From Armatimonadota bacterium (GTDB taxonomy: Bacteria; Armatimonadota; UBA5829; DTJY01), in contig JAGONM010000027.1 in NCBI GenBank assembly GCA_017993055.1, positions 1 to 52,437 of the forward strand: a stretch of DNA of 52,437 nucleotides. The letters are read 5' to 3'. Both the position numbers and the translations under genes were made by a program. This document shows positions 41,601 through 50,584 of this stretch, piece by piece. A model generated the notes under the pieces. It was not told the origin of the DNA and did not search any database. It was given only the letters and a program-made list of their open reading frames with translations. Each line of letters starts with the position of its first letter. Positions within the stretch are counted from its first letter, which is position 1.

Positions 41601-42224
41601 GAGATCAGGGGCGCGGGCAACCTGCTCGGGGCTGAGCAACACGGGCAGATGGCGTCGGTCGGGTTCGACATGTACTGCCGGCTCCTGAGCGAGGCCGTAT
41701 CCGAACTGAAGGGCGAGGAGCCGGATACCTTCGAGCTTCCGCCCGCCGACCTCTCGATGGACGCGCACATCCCGTCGAAGTACATCACTTCGGAGAGCCA
41801 GCGGCTGTCGTTCTACAAGAAGATGACGGCGGTTCGCGAACTGAAGGACATCAAACAGATCGAAGAGGAACTCCGCGATCGGTTCGGCGACCTGCCGAAG
41901 CCGGTCAGCAACTCGCTCGATCTGCTCCGGCTGCGCCTGCGCATGGCGGAGGTCGGCGTCGGCTCGATCGTCACCGAGCGGCGCCAGGTGATCGTCAAGC
42001 TCGCAGCCGGCATCCGGCTGGACTCGGATGTCTGCGTGTTGATGAGGCGCAAGATACCCGGCACCGTCTTCGCGCAGGACAGGGTGATCGTTGACGGCGC
42101 CAGCCGCGACCTCTTCGGCCTTCTGCACAAGGTCATGGACGCGCTCCCCGAGGCGGTCAAGGAGTCGCGCGACCTTCGTCGCTACCTCAAGAAGGCGCGG
42201 GCAGGCGAGGTCATCAAGGGGTAG
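38676..42224 (+). CDS. mfd: Transcription-repair coupling factor
   Basis: 1182 residues, full length. It removes RNA polymerase stalled at DNA damage and recruits UvrA. Domains: UvrB-like front (about 20-330), RNA-polymerase-interacting CarD-like domain (about 500-580, GDYVVHVSHGIGRYRG), and a superfamily 2 motor with Walker A at about 652-659 (GDVGYGKT) and the DEEQ box (VVDEEQRFGV). The RecG-like TRG element includes GRVGRSDRQAYAYL. A C-terminal D7 domain (about 1015-1140) closes it. ATG 38676 is the start. It is followed by a flavoprotein gene three bases later. Confidence 0.97.
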   Translation: MKSEPILQLIQDLPKFREIGDALRDGGGAIQVEGLAAATKSAFTAALQRTMKRPTLVVTYNYEQAEHLHDDLVSLGMAGEALLVPPSDGMVYQDGDTDYDVIGRRITALSRLKDGSPVVVVAPIGAVLQRTIPPDLLAAYRIRVEKSAELDLDDTGRRLVELGYERAQMVERQGEFSIRGGILDVFPSTEETPVRMEFFGDEVESIRWFDPESQRSSGHVESVDIGPAREIVLNPELAESGARVLRQHLDLECGRFEQEDDTDASTRLRTRIEDDIARLDNEAYFDGIEYYLPLFHAQEHCLLDYLPTDAVVILDEPHQIESHWKQLHEELLEALHSRISRGDVISLPVALSVDFGRFVDRLRRRQRTVLLSLLDRSVEWVDIAAHVPMPSAPMDSFAGQIETLIEQIRTWLANRCRVVLVSGQPHRVVELLTERGLSTSPIESLGDGSGIYVIEGSIRSGFKLPEANLMVAGDGEMFGQGRMHRPRKAFRKGLGISSLLELSEGDYVVHVSHGIGRYRGMTKLSGPGGERDYLLIEYAGADRLYVPSDQIDRIQKYIGSDAAPPSVHKLGGSEWARATKRVKQSVREMARELIQLYAARQSLDGYGFSPDTPWQQELESAFEYDETPDQLTAIEEVKSDLEAPRPMDRLICGDVGYGKTEVAIRAVFKVVNDGKQAAILAPTTVLAQQHYNTFTERLAAYPVKIAMLSRFRSRAEQKKIVEGLKIGDVDIVIGTHRLLSKDIEFRDLGLLVVDEEQRFGVAHKERLKQMKKTVDVLTLTATPIPRTLHMSLSGIRDMSVIDSAPLGRMAIKTYCREYDDELVRDAILRELDRDGQVYFVHNRVENIENIADHLRNLVPYARIRVGHGQMSEDELEMVMLDFYEHKFDVLLCTTIIESGLDVPNVNTIIVNDSERMGLAQLYQLRGRVGRSDRQAYAYLLYKANRLMTDVAEKRLQAIKEFSELGSGFKIAIRDLEIRGAGNLLGAEQHGQMASVGFDMYCRLLSEAVSELKGEEPDTFELPPADLSMDAHIPSKYITSESQRLSFYKKMTAVRELKDIKQIEEELRDRFGDLPKPVSNSLDLLRLRLRMAEVGVGSIVTERRQVIVKLAAGIRLDSDVCVLMRRKIPGTVFAQDRVIVDGASRDLFGLLHKVMDALPEAVKESRDLRRYLKKARAGEVIKG

Positions 42225-42227
42225 GTC

Positions 42228-43493
42228 ATGGCAAGAGTAGTCGTCGTCGGCGGCGGGGCGGGCGGGATGCTCGCGGCGGGACGTGCGGCGGAGAGCGGCG
42301 CGAAGGTCGTGCTCCTCGAGCGCAACAGCGTCCTCGGCAAGAAGCTTCGGATCACCGGCAAGGGCAGGGGAAACGTCACCAACACCGCCGGTATCGAGGA
42401 GTTCGTCGCCGCGTTCGGCCCGACCGGCAAGTTCCTCTACGGCGCGTTCTCCCGGTTCTCGAACAACGATTTGATCGAGCTGCTCGACAGGCTCGGCGTC
42501 CCGACGAAGGTCGAGCGGGGAGGGCGCGTCTTCCCGCAGTCCGGCCGCGCGTCCGACGTGGCCGATGCTCTCGACCGCCGGCTCCGTGAGTTGAGAGTGG
42601 ACATCCGACCTGGGACGAGGGCCAAAGGGCTCTCAGTATCGGGTGATCCGGTAAGCAGTATCGCTGGAGTGAACGTCTTCGGCGGGACGATGTCCGCCGA
42701 TGCGGTGATCATCGCGACCGGCGGCATCACATACCCCGCAACCGGCTCGACCGGCGATGGATATCGAATGGCGGCGGAGGTAGGCCACACCATCGTCCCG
42801 CCCGTGCCGTCGCTCGCCGCGCTCGACGTCGCGGAGGGTTACGTCTCCAGTCTCGAAGGGCTGAGCCTCCGCAATGTGGAGGCCTCACTCCATGCCAACG
42901 GGAAGCGACTCGGCCGCGAACCGGGCGAGATGCTCTTCACCGGCGCCGGCGTTTCCGGGCCGATCATTCTGACGCTCAGCAAGGTCTATGCCCGGCTGGA
43001 GGACAAGTCCGACGTCGAATTGCGCATCAACCTCAAGCCCGGGCTCGACCGTGAGAAGCTGGAGGCACGCCTGCTGGCCGATTTCACTCGCACGACGCAA
43101 TACATGAACTACCTCGGCGAACTGCTCCCGCGCAAGATGGTGCCTGTGTTCGCCGAGGTCAGCCGCATCTCCGGCGACACCACGCTCAACAAGATCACGT
43201 CGGTCCAGCGCAGACGTATCATTGATATGCTCCTCGGCTACCGTTTCACGATCACGGGCGCGCGTCCGGCTGAGGAAGCAATCGTGACAGCCGGAGGAGT
43301 CGCCATCGGCGAGATCGACTCGCGCACGATGGAGTCCAAGATCGTCCAGGGGCTGTACCTGTGCGGAGAGGTCATTGACATTGACGGCACGACCGGTGGA
43401 TACAACCTCCAGGCGGCGTTCTCTACCGGCTGGGTTGCCGGCGAAAACGCCGCCCGTGACCGCAATGCTCCGGAAGGGCAGGCTGTTCGCTGA
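42228..43493 (+). CDS. HI0933/BaiN-family flavoprotein
   Basis: 421 residues. An FAD-binding dinucleotide fold is at the start (VVVVGGGAGGMLAAGRAAESG). KKLRITGKGRGNVTN is the signature of the HI0933/BaiN-like flavoproteins, and the last part (GLYLCGEVIDIDGTTGGYNLQAAFSTG) is the second FAD contact. The family is of uncertain function, with some members reducing bile acids or acting as aminoacetone oxidase-like enzymes. It is probably co-transcribed with mfd, three bases upstream. Its stop is separated by one base from the stop of the convergent RND gene, so there is no room for a terminator. Confidence 0.9.
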   Translation: MARVVVVGGGAGGMLAAGRAAESGAKVVLLERNSVLGKKLRITGKGRGNVTNTAGIEEFVAAFGPTGKFLYGAFSRFSNNDLIELLDRLGVPTKVERGGRVFPQSGRASDVADALDRRLRELRVDIRPGTRAKGLSVSGDPVSSIAGVNVFGGTMSADAVIIATGGITYPATGSTGDGYRMAAEVGHTIVPPVPSLAALDVAEGYVSSLEGLSLRNVEASLHANGKRLGREPGEMLFTGAGVSGPIILTLSKVYARLEDKSDVELRINLKPGLDREKLEARLLADFTRTTQYMNYLGELLPRKMVPVFAEVSRISGDTTLNKITSVQRRRIIDMLLGYRFTITGARPAEEAIVTAGGVAIGEIDSRTMESKIVQGLYLCGEVIDIDGTTGGYNLQAAFSTGWVAGENAARDRNAPEGQAVR

Positions 43494-43494
43494 G

Positions 43495-46400
43495 CTATCC
43501 GCGTCGTCCCAGCAGCCGGTCCTTGCGCGCCTGTAACCTCCCCACCATGTCGTCGAACACGGTGTACAGCGTCGGGATGATGATGAGTGTCAGCAGAGTG
43601 GACACAATCAGCCCGCCTATTACCGCGATCGCCATGGGGGCGCGTGTCTCCGAGCCGCGGCCGAGCTTCAGCGCAGTCGGCAGCATCCCGCCGATCATCG
43701 CCAGGGTGGTCATCAGAATCGGCCGCAACCTCGTCGGCCCTGCCTGTAGTACCGCTTCGGTGCGATCAAGGCCCCGTGCGCGGAGTGTGTTCGTATAGTC
43801 CACGAGCAGGATCGCGTTCTTGGTGACCAGGCCCATCAGCATGATGAAGCCGATCATCGAGACGATGCTAAGGGTTTCACCGGTCATTACTAACGCCAGG
43901 ATCGCGCCTATCAGCGCCATTGGCAGGCTGAACATGATGATGAACGGGTTGAAGAGCGACTCGAAGAGCGCCGCCATCAGCATATAGACGAGCAGTATCG
44001 CGAGGATCAGCGCGCCGAACATGTAGCCGAAGCTCTCCGCCATCATCTCGGACTGGCCGCCGTAGAACAGCTGCGTGTTGCCGAGAGGCACACCCTCCAG
44101 GCCCTTCTTCAGCGCATTCTGCACGTTCCCCAGCGGATATCCGGGCAGGAGCGATGCGGTCACAGACACCTTCCTCTGCCTGTTCTTGCGCTCGATCTTC
44201 GTCGGGCCCGTGTCCGGCGCGATTTTCGCGACATCCTGCAGGAAGACGGGCATTCCGTTCACGGCCCCGATCACCACGCGGCCCACGTCAGACACGTTGT
44301 AGCGGTCGAACTCGCTCAGGCGCACGCGGATATCATACTCCTTGCCGTTCTCGCGGTACTTCGTGTCCGTGCTTCCCTCGATGGATGTGCGCAGGGCTGA
44401 AGCGATCTGACCCACGCTGAAGCCCATCTCGGCGGCGCGGATCCGGTCAATGGTCGCAGTGATCTCCGGCTTTCCGACCTTCCATGATACGTCGGGGTTC
44501 ACCGTGCCCTCGGTGGATGCTACGACCGCCCTGATCTTCTGCGATACGGCGTTCAGTTCGTCCATGTTGTCGCCGGTAAGCTCGATATCGATCGGCGACC
44601 ATCCGCCGCCCATGCCGCTCACGGCGCTCACGGTCACCCGTCCTCCGGCAATCCCCTTCACCTGCTCGCGTATCAGCGCAGCGATGTCGGTGTCGCGCCG
44701 GATCCGCTTCCGCTCGCCCCTCATGAGAGGGCGCAACAAGCGGTCCATCACGCTCTCCTTCTCGCGAAGCGTGATGGTGATCTGGCCGTAGTTTGCTCCT
44801 GACCCACCTGTGGACATCACTCCGCCGTGGGTAGACCCGACGTTCGTGAAGACATGCTCGGCCTCGGGAATCTCCGAAACCATGTCCTCGATCTGGCTGA
44901 CCACCGCATCCGTCGCAATCAGAGATGTGCCGGTGGGCATTTCTACCGTGACGCCGACCTGCCCCTGGTCGCTCTGCGGGAAGAACTCGAACCCGAGCTT
45001 CGGTCCGGCGGTGAGCATTACCGCGAAGAACACGACGATGCCGATCGTCAGGACCTGCCAGCGGTGTCCGAGCGCCCATGAGAGCGCTCCGCTATATTTC
45101 CTGTCGAGCATGTGGTAGAACTCGTCGAACTTGGCAAAGAAGCCGGTGGAAGCTTCCACGTCCTCGGCCTTGCGGTACCATCTCGACGCAAGCATCGGCG
45201 TCAGTGTAAACGACACCAGCAGCGAGAATGCCGTCGCCGTGGCCACCGTGATGCCGAACTGCTTGAAGAACATTCCGACGATTCCGCCCATGAACGCGAT
45301 CGGAAGGAATACGACCATGTCCACCGCGGTGATGGTGATCGCCGCCAGGCCGATCTCCGACCGGCCGTTGAGCGCCGCCTCCGCAGGTTCCTCCCCCTTG
45401 CGTAAGTGCCGGTAGATGTTCTCGAGCACGACGATGGAGTCATCAACCAGGATTCCGACCGCCAGCGACAGCGCGAGCATTACCATGCTGTTCATCGTGA
45501 ATCCCGCGAAGCGGATTGGGATGAACGTGGCGACGATGGACGTTGGGATGGCTATTGCGACGATGAAGGTGCCCCTGATGTTGTGCAGGAACAGGAAGAC
45601 GATTAGCACTGCCAGAATCGCACCCAGCCAGAGGCTTGTGTTCACGTCCGCGATCGCCTCGCGAACATGGCTCGACTGGTCCATGGATATTGCGATCTTG
45701 ACGTCGGCCGGAAGGATTACCTTCATGCTGTCGAGTTCCTTCTTGACCGCGTCGGCGACCTCGACGGTGTTTGCGTCAGACTGCTTCTGGACGGTGATGC
45801 CGACGCTGTCCTGTCGCTCGAGCCGGGTGTTCTCCTCGCGCTCGGCGATGCTGTCCCTGACCTCGGCGATGTCGCCGATCGTGAGAACCCGGCTGCCGCT
45901 TGATCCGCCTGAGATGCTGATCTTCAGGCCGCGTATCTCATCTACGCTCGAGAACTCACCGACCGCTCGGACCGCGTACTCGCGCCCTCCTTCCTTGATG
46001 CGCCCGCTTGGGAGGTTCAGATTGCCGGCGGCTAACGCCTGCGATACCTGGCTGATCGAGAGCCCGTAGGCTTCCAGGCGGTTCTTGTCAACATTGATCT
46101 GGATCTCGCGGAGCTCACCTCCGGTTACGTTGACTGACGCGACGCCCTTCAGTTTGCCCAATCGGTCCTTGATGACGTCGTCTACCAGTTGGCGCAGTTC
46201 GCGCGGCGGCCGCTTGCTGGAGATGCCCATGTAGAGTATCGGCTGTGCGCCTATGTCTATCTTCTGTATGACGGGGCTGTCCGAGTCGTCGGGGAGAGTC
46301 CTGCGAGCGGCATCCACCTTGCCGCGTACGTCCGACACGGCCACATCGAGGTTCGTGCCGAGTTCGAACTCCATGGTTACGATCGAAACTCCCTCCTGAG

Positions 46401-46650
46401 AGGTGGATGAGATGTTCTTCAGCCCGTTAACCGATCCTATGGCATCCTCGAGCGGCTTGGAGACCAGCGTCTCGATCTCCTCCGGCCCGGCGCCGGGATA
46501 GACGGTCGAGATGACGACATACGGTATGTCAACCTTCGGGTTCAGGTCGAGCGGCATCTCGGATCTCGACTTGATGCCGAGCACCGCGAGGGCCATGAAG
46601 AGCATCAGGATGACGACCGGCCTCTTGATTGCTAGGTTAGTCAGCCACAT
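43495..46650 (-). CDS. RND efflux pump, HAE1/AcrB type
   Basis: 1051 residues with 12 membrane segments and two large periplasmic loops. IKRPVVILMLFMALAVLG at the start, GILVDDSIVVLENIYRHL (the two membrane Asp residues of the proton relay) and LMGLVTKNAILLVDYTN are family motifs. It exports hydrophobic compounds or lipids in exchange for protons. It is the last gene of a seven-gene unit with the adaptor and TolC-like genes upstream. The start at ATG 46650 overlaps the adaptor gene by 14 bases, and the SD is GGAG within that gene. Confidence 0.95.
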   Translation of the reverse strand: MWLTNLAIKRPVVILMLFMALAVLGIKSRSEMPLDLNPKVDIPYVVISTVYPGAGPEEIETLVSKPLEDAIGSVNGLKNISSTSQEGVSIVTMEFELGTNLDVAVSDVRGKVDAARRTLPDDSDSPVIQKIDIGAQPILYMGISSKRPPRELRQLVDDVIKDRLGKLKGVASVNVTGGELREIQINVDKNRLEAYGLSISQVSQALAAGNLNLPSGRIKEGGREYAVRAVGEFSSVDEIRGLKISISGGSSGSRVLTIGDIAEVRDSIAEREENTRLERQDSVGITVQKQSDANTVEVADAVKKELDSMKVILPADVKIAISMDQSSHVREAIADVNTSLWLGAILAVLIVFLFLHNIRGTFIVAIAIPTSIVATFIPIRFAGFTMNSMVMLALSLAVGILVDDSIVVLENIYRHLRKGEEPAEAALNGRSEIGLAAITITAVDMVVFLPIAFMGGIVGMFFKQFGITVATATAFSLLVSFTLTPMLASRWYRKAEDVEASTGFFAKFDEFYHMLDRKYSGALSWALGHRWQVLTIGIVVFFAVMLTAGPKLGFEFFPQSDQGQVGVTVEMPTGTSLIATDAVVSQIEDMVSEIPEAEHVFTNVGSTHGGVMSTGGSGANYGQITITLREKESVMDRLLRPLMRGERKRIRRDTDIAALIREQVKGIAGGRVTVSAVSGMGGGWSPIDIELTGDNMDELNAVSQKIRAVVASTEGTVNPDVSWKVGKPEITATIDRIRAAEMGFSVGQIASALRTSIEGSTDTKYRENGKEYDIRVRLSEFDRYNVSDVGRVVIGAVNGMPVFLQDVAKIAPDTGPTKIERKNRQRKVSVTASLLPGYPLGNVQNALKKGLEGVPLGNTQLFYGGQSEMMAESFGYMFGALILAILLVYMLMAALFESLFNPFIIMFSLPMALIGAILALVMTGETLSIVSMIGFIMLMGLVTKNAILLVDYTNTLRARGLDRTEAVLQAGPTRLRPILMTTLAMIGGMLPTALKLGRGSETRAPMAIAVIGGLIVSTLLTLIIIPTLYTVFDDMVGRLQARKDRLLGRRG

Positions 46651-48067
46651 TTACCTTAACTCCATCGGATAGTCTGTCCTGGCCGACGACGACTACTTCG
46701 TCACCGACCGATAGGCCGGACAGTATCTCAACTTCCTCTCTGGTAGTGAACCCCAGGGTGACCGGTCTGAGTCGCGCCTTGGATCCGGTGACTACGTACG
46801 CGGAGAAACTCTCCCCGTTGATGATGATGGAATCCTTCGGCGCGACGATCGTGCTCCTGTGCTCTGCAATCTTGATGACTCCCCGGGCGAACATCCCCGG
46901 CTTCATTTCGCCCTTTTCGTTCGGAACGGCGATCCACACATGGAACTGCCGGCTCGACTGATCGGCGGTCGGCAGGATCTTCAGCACACTGGCGGCAAAG
47001 GTTCTGCCCGGGAGCGCGTCAACGGTGACCTTGACCGGCTGGCCGACCTTCAGCTTGTGCATATCCATCTCCGAGACCGTCGCGTCGAAGTAGACGGTGT
47101 TCAACGCCACAAGCTCCAGCAGCGGCGTGCCGGGACTCGCCATCTGGCCCGGCTCGGTCATCCGCTTGGAGACCGTTCCCGAGATCGGAGTAGTTATGGA
47201 CGTGTTCTCCAACTGCTGCCACGCATAGGCGAGCGCGGCTCTCGCCTGGGCGACGCCGGCTCTAGCGGCCTTTATGTCCTCCTCGCGCAGCTTCTGTGAC
47301 TCCCTGCCGGTCTGGGCTATTCGGAGGGCTTCCTCCGCCTGCTCTACCTGCCTCTCGGCGGCCTCTATGTCTTCGGAGCGTGCGCCCTCCTGCACCAGGC
47401 TGAGCTGCTGTTTTGCGCTCTCATACTGTGCCGATGCGACTTCGTACTGCGTCTGCGCCTGGTCCATCTGCTGAGGGCTGAGAGCGCCTTCCAGGAACAG
47501 CGATCTCATGCGGTCGCGGTTCGACTGCGCGTTCTCGAAGCTGGATTTTGCCATAGCGACGGCGTTCTCAGCCTGAGCGCGTTCCTGGGCACGGGCGCCG
47601 CTCTTTATCGCGGCCAGCCGGGCCTTGGCGCTCGCCACGCCGGCCCTCGCCGAAGCTATCTGCGCCTCTGTCGTCGTGTCGGAGACACCCCGCGAGGTCC
47701 TGGCCTGCGACAGGCGTGCCTGTGCTGACTGTAGGTTCGCCTCAGCTACCTGCACCTGGCTCTTCAGATCGGCGGTATCCTGCTGGACGACGATGCGTCC
47801 CGCGCCGACCGCGTCTCCCTCACGGAACGGCACTGAGACGATTCGCCCGCTCGCTTTCGCCGATACCTGAACCGACTTGAGTGCTTTGACGCTGCCCGAA
47901 ACCTCGATCGTGGACGCCATGTCGCCGCGCCGTACCTGGCCGACTCTCACGGAGATTCCCGTTTCTTCGGGCTTCTGCTGAAGCTTGCTCCTCTTCATCA
48001 TCTTCGGCCCGAGCGCCAACCCGAGCGCGGCAACGATCACGATGGCCAACAATAATGCCTTTTTCAC
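46637..48067 (-). CDS. RND periplasmic adaptor (membrane fusion protein)
   Basis: 476 residues, longer than the usual 370-400. A single membrane anchor (about 4-22) is followed by a lipoyl half, a very long coiled-coil hairpin (about 95-290; repeated AQARLSQAR- and AERQVEQAEEALR-like segments), then the second lipoyl half, a beta barrel and a membrane-proximal domain. It joins the RND pump to TolC. The extended hairpin is more like those of MacA/HlyD partners of ABC exporters. That could mean it serves the ABC pair in the same operon. GTG 48067 has GAGGAG upstream; it is one base after the previous stop. Confidence 0.92.
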   Translation of the reverse strand: MKKALLLAIVIVAALGLALGPKMMKRSKLQQKPEETGISVRVGQVRRGDMASTIEVSGSVKALKSVQVSAKASGRIVSVPFREGDAVGAGRIVVQQDTADLKSQVQVAEANLQSAQARLSQARTSRGVSDTTTEAQIASARAGVASAKARLAAIKSGARAQERAQAENAVAMAKSSFENAQSNRDRMRSLFLEGALSPQQMDQAQTQYEVASAQYESAKQQLSLVQEGARSEDIEAAERQVEQAEEALRIAQTGRESQKLREEDIKAARAGVAQARAALAYAWQQLENTSITTPISGTVSKRMTEPGQMASPGTPLLELVALNTVYFDATVSEMDMHKLKVGQPVKVTVDALPGRTFAASVLKILPTADQSSRQFHVWIAVPNEKGEMKPGMFARGVIKIAEHRSTIVAPKDSIIINGESFSAYVVTGSKARLRPVTLGFTTREEVEILSGLSVGDEVVVVGQDRLSDGVKVNVAD

Positions 48068-48068
48068 G

Positions 48069-48773
48069 CTAACTGCTCCTCTTCTTACGGAACAGGCTGT
48101 CGCTCAGTCCCGTGTTGACTCTGTAGTTTGTGAACTCCGCCGTGATCCTGGTGGGTTTCGACGGCTCGCTCTTGTCTCTTCCGCGCCCCGCGGCGGTCGT
48201 CGGGAACTCCACCACCGCCAGTGACTTCGACGGTAGCCAGTACTTCCCTACAACCCGCGAGTACCATACGCTGAGCCTCAGCGAAGGCCCGCTGTCCGGA
48301 TCCGTGTACATCTGCACCACCACCCAACGCTCCTTGTCTATCCAGACGCGCGACCGGGTTGTGACCCCGTCCTTCTTCGCGGTCAGCCTGATCACGTGGC
48401 AATCCCGCTGAAGAGCCCTCTCAGAACCCGCGAGGCTGACCTCGGAGTTCTTCAGCATCTCGCGCAGGGGATTGCCGATCGCCACTCCCTCTTTCGGCAG
48501 CACGGCGAACCCCTCCCTGCTGTCCACGTGCAGCTTATCCGGCTTCCTGTAATACACCCTGATGTTCATCTCCGGCACGTTCACGTTCGGCGAGCTGACG
48601 GAGACCTTCAAGTCAGTCGTGTAATCCTGCACTCGGTCATACTCGTCCGCCGCCCGCCTGAGTACTTCCTGCGCCGTGAGCGGCCTGGCCGACAAGCCGC
48701 TCGTTGCGAGAATGCAGCACGCCGTCACCAGGCAGATGCGAAGTACGAGACGTGAGATCAGAGATCGCCTCAT
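48069..48773 (-). CDS. LolA-like outer-membrane lipoprotein carrier homologue
   Basis: 234 residues. A signal peptide occupies about 1-29. The mature part is a single beta-barrel-type domain (QDYTTDLKVSVSSPN, IRVYYRKPDKLHVDS, RVWIDKERWVVVQMYT) like LolA/LolB or the DUF1571/MucB families, which hold lipid acyl chains. It could ferry a lipid or lipoprotein between pump components and the outer membrane. The start overlaps the ABC permease stop as ATGA, and the adaptor gene begins one base after its own stop, so all three are translated together. Confidence 0.8.
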   Translation of the reverse strand: MRRSLISRLVLRICLVTACCILATSGLSARPLTAQEVLRRAADEYDRVQDYTTDLKVSVSSPNVNVPEMNIRVYYRKPDKLHVDSREGFAVLPKEGVAIGNPLREMLKNSEVSLAGSERALQRDCHVIRLTAKKDGVTTRSRVWIDKERWVVVQMYTDPDSGPSLRLSVWYSRVVGKYWLPSKSLAVVEFPTTAAGRGRDKSEPSKPTRITAEFTNYRVNTGLSDSLFRKKRSS

Positions 48774-49591
48774 GACAATACGTCCTTGCGGCGGAATATG
48801 AACAATCCGATCGTGCAGAACGCAGCCGCGTAGGCGAGCATGATCCCAACGGCGTGCCGCACCTCGGCCATGTCAACAGGGTTCACGAACAACTCTCTCC
48901 AGGAGTCCATGTAGCTTGTGAACAGAAACGGCTTGATCGGGTCGAAGTAATCTATCTCGCCTACAACCGCCAGCCCGTACATCACCACCATCGCTCCGAT
49001 GATCGCGCCGTTCGCGTTGCTCAGGAAGCTCGAGAGCGCGAAAGCGATGCTTCCTACCGCGAGCATCGCGACGGCCGCCAGCCCGTAGGCGGCGATCAGC
49101 CTCGGTATCGCATCCGCCTCCCTGAATACCCATATCCCGCTGTTCAACGTCACCAGGCTGCCTTTGCCGAAGAAGAGCCATCCCGCGAGGAACGCTCCCA
49201 GCCCGGTTCCGAATGCCAGGGCGATTACATACCCGGCTCCGGTGACATACTTCGCCAGCCCGACGCCGATCCTGCTAACCGGCCGGCAGAGCATCGAGCG
49301 CATGGTGCCGTCCGCCGCCTCAGAGGCGATCAGGTCGCCGAAGACCATAGCCGTGAACAGCGGCAGGAACGTGAAGACCACGCCCGCCATCAGGTGCAGG
49401 GCTATGAACTCCGCGTTCAGAAAAGAGCCCGCCACGATGAAGTTCCGCTCGAGCGTCTGCTCGACGTGCCGGAACGGGTGCCCGAACTTCATGCCGACGA
49501 ACATCAGGCCGACTATCGCCGCCATGCCCGCGAATCCGATATACGTCCTCGGCTTCCGCCATAGCTTAGTTAACTCGATCCTGAACAGCAC
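48770..49591 (-). CDS. ABC-2 type exporter permease
   Basis: 273 residues with six membrane segments (for example YIGFAGMAAIVGLMFVG, LIAAYGLAAVAMLAVGSIAF). The N-terminus FRIELTKLWRKPRTY is typical of NatB/NosY-type permeases. It pairs with the ATPase at 49566-50504. I chose GTG 49591, which has GGGAGG six bases upstream. GTG 49597 in the same frame would have no spacer from that SD. It overlaps the ATPase gene end by 26 bases and the LolA-like gene by 4. The substrate is unknown. Confidence 0.88.
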   Translation of the reverse strand: MLFRIELTKLWRKPRTYIGFAGMAAIVGLMFVGMKFGHPFRHVEQTLERNFIVAGSFLNAEFIALHLMAGVVFTFLPLFTAMVFGDLIASEAADGTMRSMLCRPVSRIGVGLAKYVTGAGYVIALAFGTGLGAFLAGWLFFGKGSLVTLNSGIWVFREADAIPRLIAAYGLAAVAMLAVGSIAFALSSFLSNANGAIIGAMVVMYGLAVVGEIDYFDPIKPFLFTSYMDSWRELFVNPVDMAEVRHAVGIMLAYAAAFCTIGLFIFRRKDVLS

Positions 49592-50504
49592 CCTCACCCT
49601 CCCGCAGCAAGTTCAGGTACAAATCCTCGAGGCTCGCCGCCCTGACCGACACCGAGAACAGGTCAACGCCTGCCTCTACCAGCGCCCTGTTCATCTCCGG
49701 CGCCAGGCTCGGAGAGATGCGCACGGACAGAACGTCGCGGTCCCGGCTGACGACCTGGGCGTCGGGCACCGACTCGAGTATCCTCTCGGCGTGCTCTCCG
49801 TCGCCCACGCGAACCTCGACCAGTCCGGATTCGCGTCCCAGCAGGTCTCGCACGCTGTCCTCCGACAGCAACTTCCCGCGGTTGATGACGCCGACGCGCG
49901 AGCATATCTGTTCCACCTCGTGGAGCAGGTGGCTCGATAGAAACACCGTCTTGCCGCGGTCCTTCGCAAGGCCGAGTATCAGTTCCCGCACATCCTTCAT
50001 GCCCTCCGGGTCGAGCCCGGTCGTAGGCTCATCCAGGATGATCAGTTCAGGGTCCGGCAGAAGAGCCTGCGCGATGCCGAGCCTCTGTCGCATGCCGTGG
50101 GAATAGGTCTTTACCTTGTCCCTCGCCCGGTCCAGCAGCCCGACCATGTCCAGTGCCTCGTCAATCCGCTTGTCCGAGCATCCTCCGGAGAGCCTCGAGA
50201 AGAGGCGCAGGTTGTCCCTCGCCGACATGTATCTGTAGAAGCTCGGCGACTCCACGAGCGCGCCTACTCTCCTCAGAGCGGTCTCGTGCGCGGCCTGCAC
50301 ATCCACGCCGAAGAGCCGCGCCGCACCGGCATTCGGCCTTACCAGCCCGACGAGCATCCTGATGGTCGTGCTCTTTCCCGCGCCGTTAGGCCCGAGGAAC
50401 CCGTAGATGTCCCCGGTATGTACCCGCAAGCTCAAGTCGTCAACCGCCCGACGGCTGCCGAAGTTCTTGATCAGGCCTTCCGTTTCCAGAATGACATCGG
50501 GCAT
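49566..50504 (-). CDS. ABC exporter ATP-binding protein
   Basis: 312 residues. Walker A is FLGPNGAGKST, the signature is YSHGMRQRLGIAQALL, Walker B is LIILDEPTTGLDP, and the switch His is in LSSHLL. The last 90 residues are the extension seen in the CcmA/NatA-type ATPases of ABC-2 exporters. It powers the permease encoded next. ATG 50504 has GAGG five bases upstream. The gap from the TolC-like gene is 80 bases, with a weak ACCGGT inverted repeat, so the two are probably still one transcript. Confidence 0.95.
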   Translation of the reverse strand: MPDVILETEGLIKNFGSRRAVDDLSLRVHTGDIYGFLGPNGAGKSTTIRMLVGLVRPNAGAARLFGVDVQAAHETALRRVGALVESPSFYRYMSARDNLRLFSRLSGGCSDKRIDEALDMVGLLDRARDKVKTYSHGMRQRLGIAQALLPDPELIILDEPTTGLDPEGMKDVRELILGLAKDRGKTVFLSSHLLHEVEQICSRVGVINRGKLLSEDSVRDLLGRESGLVEVRVGDGEHAERILESVPDAQVVSRDRDVLSVRISPSLAPEMNRALVEAGVDLFSVSVRAASLEDLYLNLLREGEGAVQDRVN

Positions 50505-50584
50505 ATCGCCTCACGGTGCCGGAGTGCTCAGGAGCCTCCGATCACATCCGACCGGTCCGTCGCTTCAGACCGGTTGCAGCTCGA

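Noticed and set aside
40731-42128. 465-codon open frame on the minus strand
   Set aside because: It is antisense to the motor and C-terminal part of mfd, with no motif or SD.
43490-43498. Terminator between the convergent flavoprotein and RND genes
   Set aside because: The stop codons are one base apart, and no hairpin with a T-run is visible on either strand.
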